Shown one piece after another: positions 5,214 through 7,108 of a stretch of 7,108 bases of DNA. Position 1 is the stretch's first letter, and every line of letters begins with the position of its first letter. The position numbers and the translations under genes are program-made. The notes beneath the pieces were generated by a model. It was not told the origin of the DNA and searched no databases. It was given only the letters and a program-made list of their open reading frames with translations. Source of the stretch: Clostridia bacterium (GTDB taxonomy: Bacteria > Bacillota > Clostridia > Oscillospirales > CAG-272); contig JAFYRH010000253.1 in NCBI GenBank assembly GCA_017559555.1, positions 1-7,108 of the forward strand, written 5' to 3'.

Positions 5214-7064
5214 ATGATTTCTTCCAACGCCAAGTGGATATGGATCAATTCCCATCCGCAACAAAACGAGTATGCTTACTTTGAAGGGGAATATGATTGG
5301 AGCGGTGAGGAGGTACGCCTTTTTCTTGCCGCAGAGACCGATTACATTCTTTATGTCAACGAAAAACGCGTAGCATTTGGTCAATTTGCAGGATACCCGA
5401 CCGAGAAATACTACGACGAGATCGACCTTGCTCCCCACAGCCAAAATGGAAATAACCGCATCCGCATCACCGTGCGCTACGAGGGTATCAACTGTGCCAC
5501 CCACATCGACGATGGGGCAGGGGCTATCTTCTCCTTGCGCGTGGGGGAGAGGGATATTCTTTGGAGCAATGAAAATACAAAAGGTGGCTACGACAACCGC
5601 TATTTGCAGCATCTCGATCGAAAAATCACCGTGCAGCTTGGATTGACCTCCGGTATGCGCAGCGGTAACGAATTTATCGAAAGCGAGTGTGTTCTTGTAG
5701 AAAAGACGTACAACATCAAACCCCGACCTGTGCTGAAAACGGTGCTTGGACAAGCGATCGAGGGAGAGCGCATCTCTCACACAAGGCTTCTCTATGACCT
5801 CGGCCGTGAGAGCGTAGGCTATCTCTTTTTGCGCATACGCACCAAAGAGGCAGGGGAGTTGCAAGTGGTTTACGGTGAGCACATTGCCGACGGTGGTGTG
5901 CGCCAACGCATCGGTCACCGCGATTTTTCTCTCGACTTTCAATATGATGCAGGGGAACATTATTTCGAACAGTTCTTCATCCGCGTAGCGGCACGATATT
6001 TAGAGGTCAAAGTCCCCGAGGGAGTAGAGGTTTTCTCCATCGGTCTTTTGCCGGCGCTCTATCCCGTTACCGAAAAAGAACACTCGCTCACGGGCTTGGA
6101 TGCGCGTATTTATGATACTTGCGTGCGTACTTTGCGTCTTTGTATGAATTTGCATTATGAAGATTGTCCTTGGCGTGAGCAGGCGCTCTACGTGTTGGAT
6201 AGCCGCAACCAAATGCTCTGCGGTTATCACGCATTCAAGGAGACAGATTTTCAGCGTGCCAACCTCGTGTTTATGGCAAAAGGAACACGTCCCGACGGTT
6301 TGTTGGAATTGACCTATCCCGCTGTCAACACGCCTGCTATTCCGTTCTTTAGTTTGATGTATCCCGTTGCCGTGTATGAATACATTCAGCACACGGGTGA
6401 CAAAAGTATTCTCGGTGAGGTAATGCCCACCATCAAGCGATTTATGAAGGAATTCGCCTCGCGTATCGACCAAAACGGACTGCTTGCCGAATTCCCGTCA
6501 CCCTATTGGAACTTTTACGAGTGGACCCCAAACAGTGACGGAGCGGCAAAGGATGAACGGTATCACCTCATTCTCAACTGCGCGTTCGTCTATTCTTGCC
6601 AATATTTCTCCAAGCTTTGCGATATGATAGGGGAGTCATTTACAGTAGACGTTGAACGCATCAAGCGCGCGATCGAAGAAACCTTTCTGAATCGCGAGAG
6701 CGGTGTGTTCGTTCTTTCGCCCGCAAGTGGCGAGAGTGCATCTCAACTCGGTAACGCAATGGCGCTGCTTGTTGGTCTTGGCGACGGGCGAACTGTTGAT
6801 GCAATCAAAAACGATGCGCGTTTGATTCCCGCATCTCTTTCGATGCTCACCTTTGTTTTTGATGCTCTGCTCACGCGAGATGCCAATTGCAAGGACTATA
6901 TTTTAGAGCACATTCGCAAAACCTACGGGCATATGCTATCCTGCGGTGCGACCTCTTTTTGGGAGACCATCGACGGTGAATCCGCATTTAGCGGTGCGGG
7001 AAGCCTTTGCCACGGGTGGAGCGCGATCCCGATTCACTATTATCATATTTTCGATATGTTATAA
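5214..7064 (+). CDS. GH78-like six-hairpin glycosidase (alpha-L-rhamnosidase-related)
   Basis: A 616-residue protein related to family 78 glycoside hydrolases, which release alpha-L-rhamnose by inversion. Residues about 5-90 form an N-terminal beta domain (KWIWIN, then YILYVNEKRVAFGQ, typical of carbohydrate-binding/rhamnosidase N-domains), and 160-285 is a second beta region. From about 290 the (alpha/alpha)6 catalytic barrel begins. Its acidic positions fit GH78: EDCPWREQ (316-323) gives D317 and the probable general acid E322, then D329 in LDSRNQ, and E584 in GATSFWET is the probable general base. SLCHGWSAIP (597-606) is also characteristic. The usual WTGD is replaced by YVLD, and the chain stops soon after the barrel, so the usual C-terminal beta domain is missing and the protein is short for the family. 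There is no signal peptide, hence a cytoplasmic enzyme on imported sugars. The start at 5214 is set by AGAAGGTG just upstream, rather than the in-frame ATG at 5169 inside the HAD gene. Sugar specificity is uncertain. Confidence 0.82.
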   Translation: MISSNAKWIWINSHPQQNEYAYFEGEYDWSGEEVRLFLAAETDYILYVNEKRVAFGQFAGYPTEKYYDEIDLAPHSQNGNNRIRITVRYEGINCATHIDDGAGAIFSLRVGERDILWSNENTKGGYDNRYLQHLDRKITVQLGLTSGMRSGNEFIESECVLVEKTYNIKPRPVLKTVLGQAIEGERISHTRLLYDLGRESVGYLFLRIRTKEAGELQVVYGEHIADGGVRQRIGHRDFSLDFQYDAGEHYFEQFFIRVAARYLEVKVPEGVEVFSIGLLPALYPVTEKEHSLTGLDARIYDTCVRTLRLCMNLHYEDCPWREQALYVLDSRNQMLCGYHAFKETDFQRANLVFMAKGTRPDGLLELTYPAVNTPAIPFFSLMYPVAVYEYIQHTGDKSILGEVMPTIKRFMKEFASRIDQNGLLAEFPSPYWNFYEWTPNSDGAAKDERYHLILNCAFVYSCQYFSKLCDMIGESFTVDVERIKRAIEETFLNRESGVFVLSPASGESASQLGNAMALLVGLGDGRTVDAIKNDARLIPASLSMLTFVFDALLTRDANCKDYILEHIRKTYGHMLSCGATSFWETIDGESAFSGAGSLCHGWSAIPIHYYHIFDML

Positions 7065-7071
7065 GAAATTC

Positions 7072-7107
7072 GAGAGGAACGAAAGATGCCGTTCCTCTCA
7101 TCTTTTT
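7072..7107 (+). terminator. Intrinsic terminator of the HAD-glycosidase unit
   Basis: A perfect 10-bp stem, GAGAGGAACG (7072-7081) with CGTTCCTCTC (7090-7099), has an 8-nt loop and is followed by ATC and a five-T run at 7103-7107. It begins 7 nt after the glycosidase stop. The window ends at 7108, so the full T-tract may extend further. An alternative pairing AAAGATG (7082-7088) with CATCTTT (7099-7105) overlaps it. Confidence 0.75.
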
Positions 7108-7108
7108 C

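Noticed and set aside
7086..7108. Start of a further gene at the ATG at 7086, with GAGAGGAA as ribosome binding site
   Set aside because: The same bases form a 10-bp stem followed by a T run, typical of a terminator; only 7 codons are visible, so it cannot be supported.

Overview
The window looks like chromosomal DNA from an uncultured anaerobic Firmicute of class Clostridia (an Oscillospirales- or Christensenellales-like gut lineage). The grounds are consensus sigma-A-type promoters, AAAGGAG-type ribosome binding sites, protein families typical of that group (TraX-like membrane protein, GtrA, compact GH78-like glycosidase), and intergenic DNA packed with short hairpin repeats of a style I associate with these genomes. 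The placement is inference; there is no rRNA or other phylogenetic marker beyond cysS.

Layout. Positions 1-240 are non-coding and hairpin-rich, with a promoter-like site at 204-232 firing leftward into the hairpins. A strong rightward promoter (275-303) drives a flavin reductase-like FMN-binding protein (347-934). A roughly 270-bp palindromic MITE-like element (943-1216, with perfect 12-bp inverted repeats at 957-968 and 1191-1202) separates it from cysS (1268-2701, cysteinyl-tRNA synthetase). A GtrA-family four-helix membrane protein (2704-3225) follows with a 2-nt gap. A perfect 12-bp-stem terminator at 3231-3264 ends that unit and can also serve the converging TraX-family membrane protein (3266-4006, minus strand).

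Positions 4066-4440 hold a second non-coding repeat cluster: a 7-bp tandem repeat, four copies of a GTAGGGG...CCCG hairpin in both orientations, a long inverted repeat, and further palindromes. A promoter at 4443-4471 then drives a two-gene unit: a HAD-superfamily hydrolase (4514-5194) and, 19 nt later, a signal-less GH78-like six-hairpin glycosidase (5214-7064). A hairpin and T-tract at 7072-7107 close the window.

Functionally, the six protein genes are two short operons (cysS-gtrA; HAD-GH78-like) and two single genes (flavin reductase; traX-like). The HAD-glycosidase pair suggests intracellular handling of an imported oligosaccharide, but the sugar cannot be read from the sequence. I did not find a clear multi-gene defence, mobile or biosynthetic system. 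The most unusual content is the three families of structured intergenic repeats, especially the promoter-led hairpin string at the left edge and the paired inverted cluster at 4115-4301.
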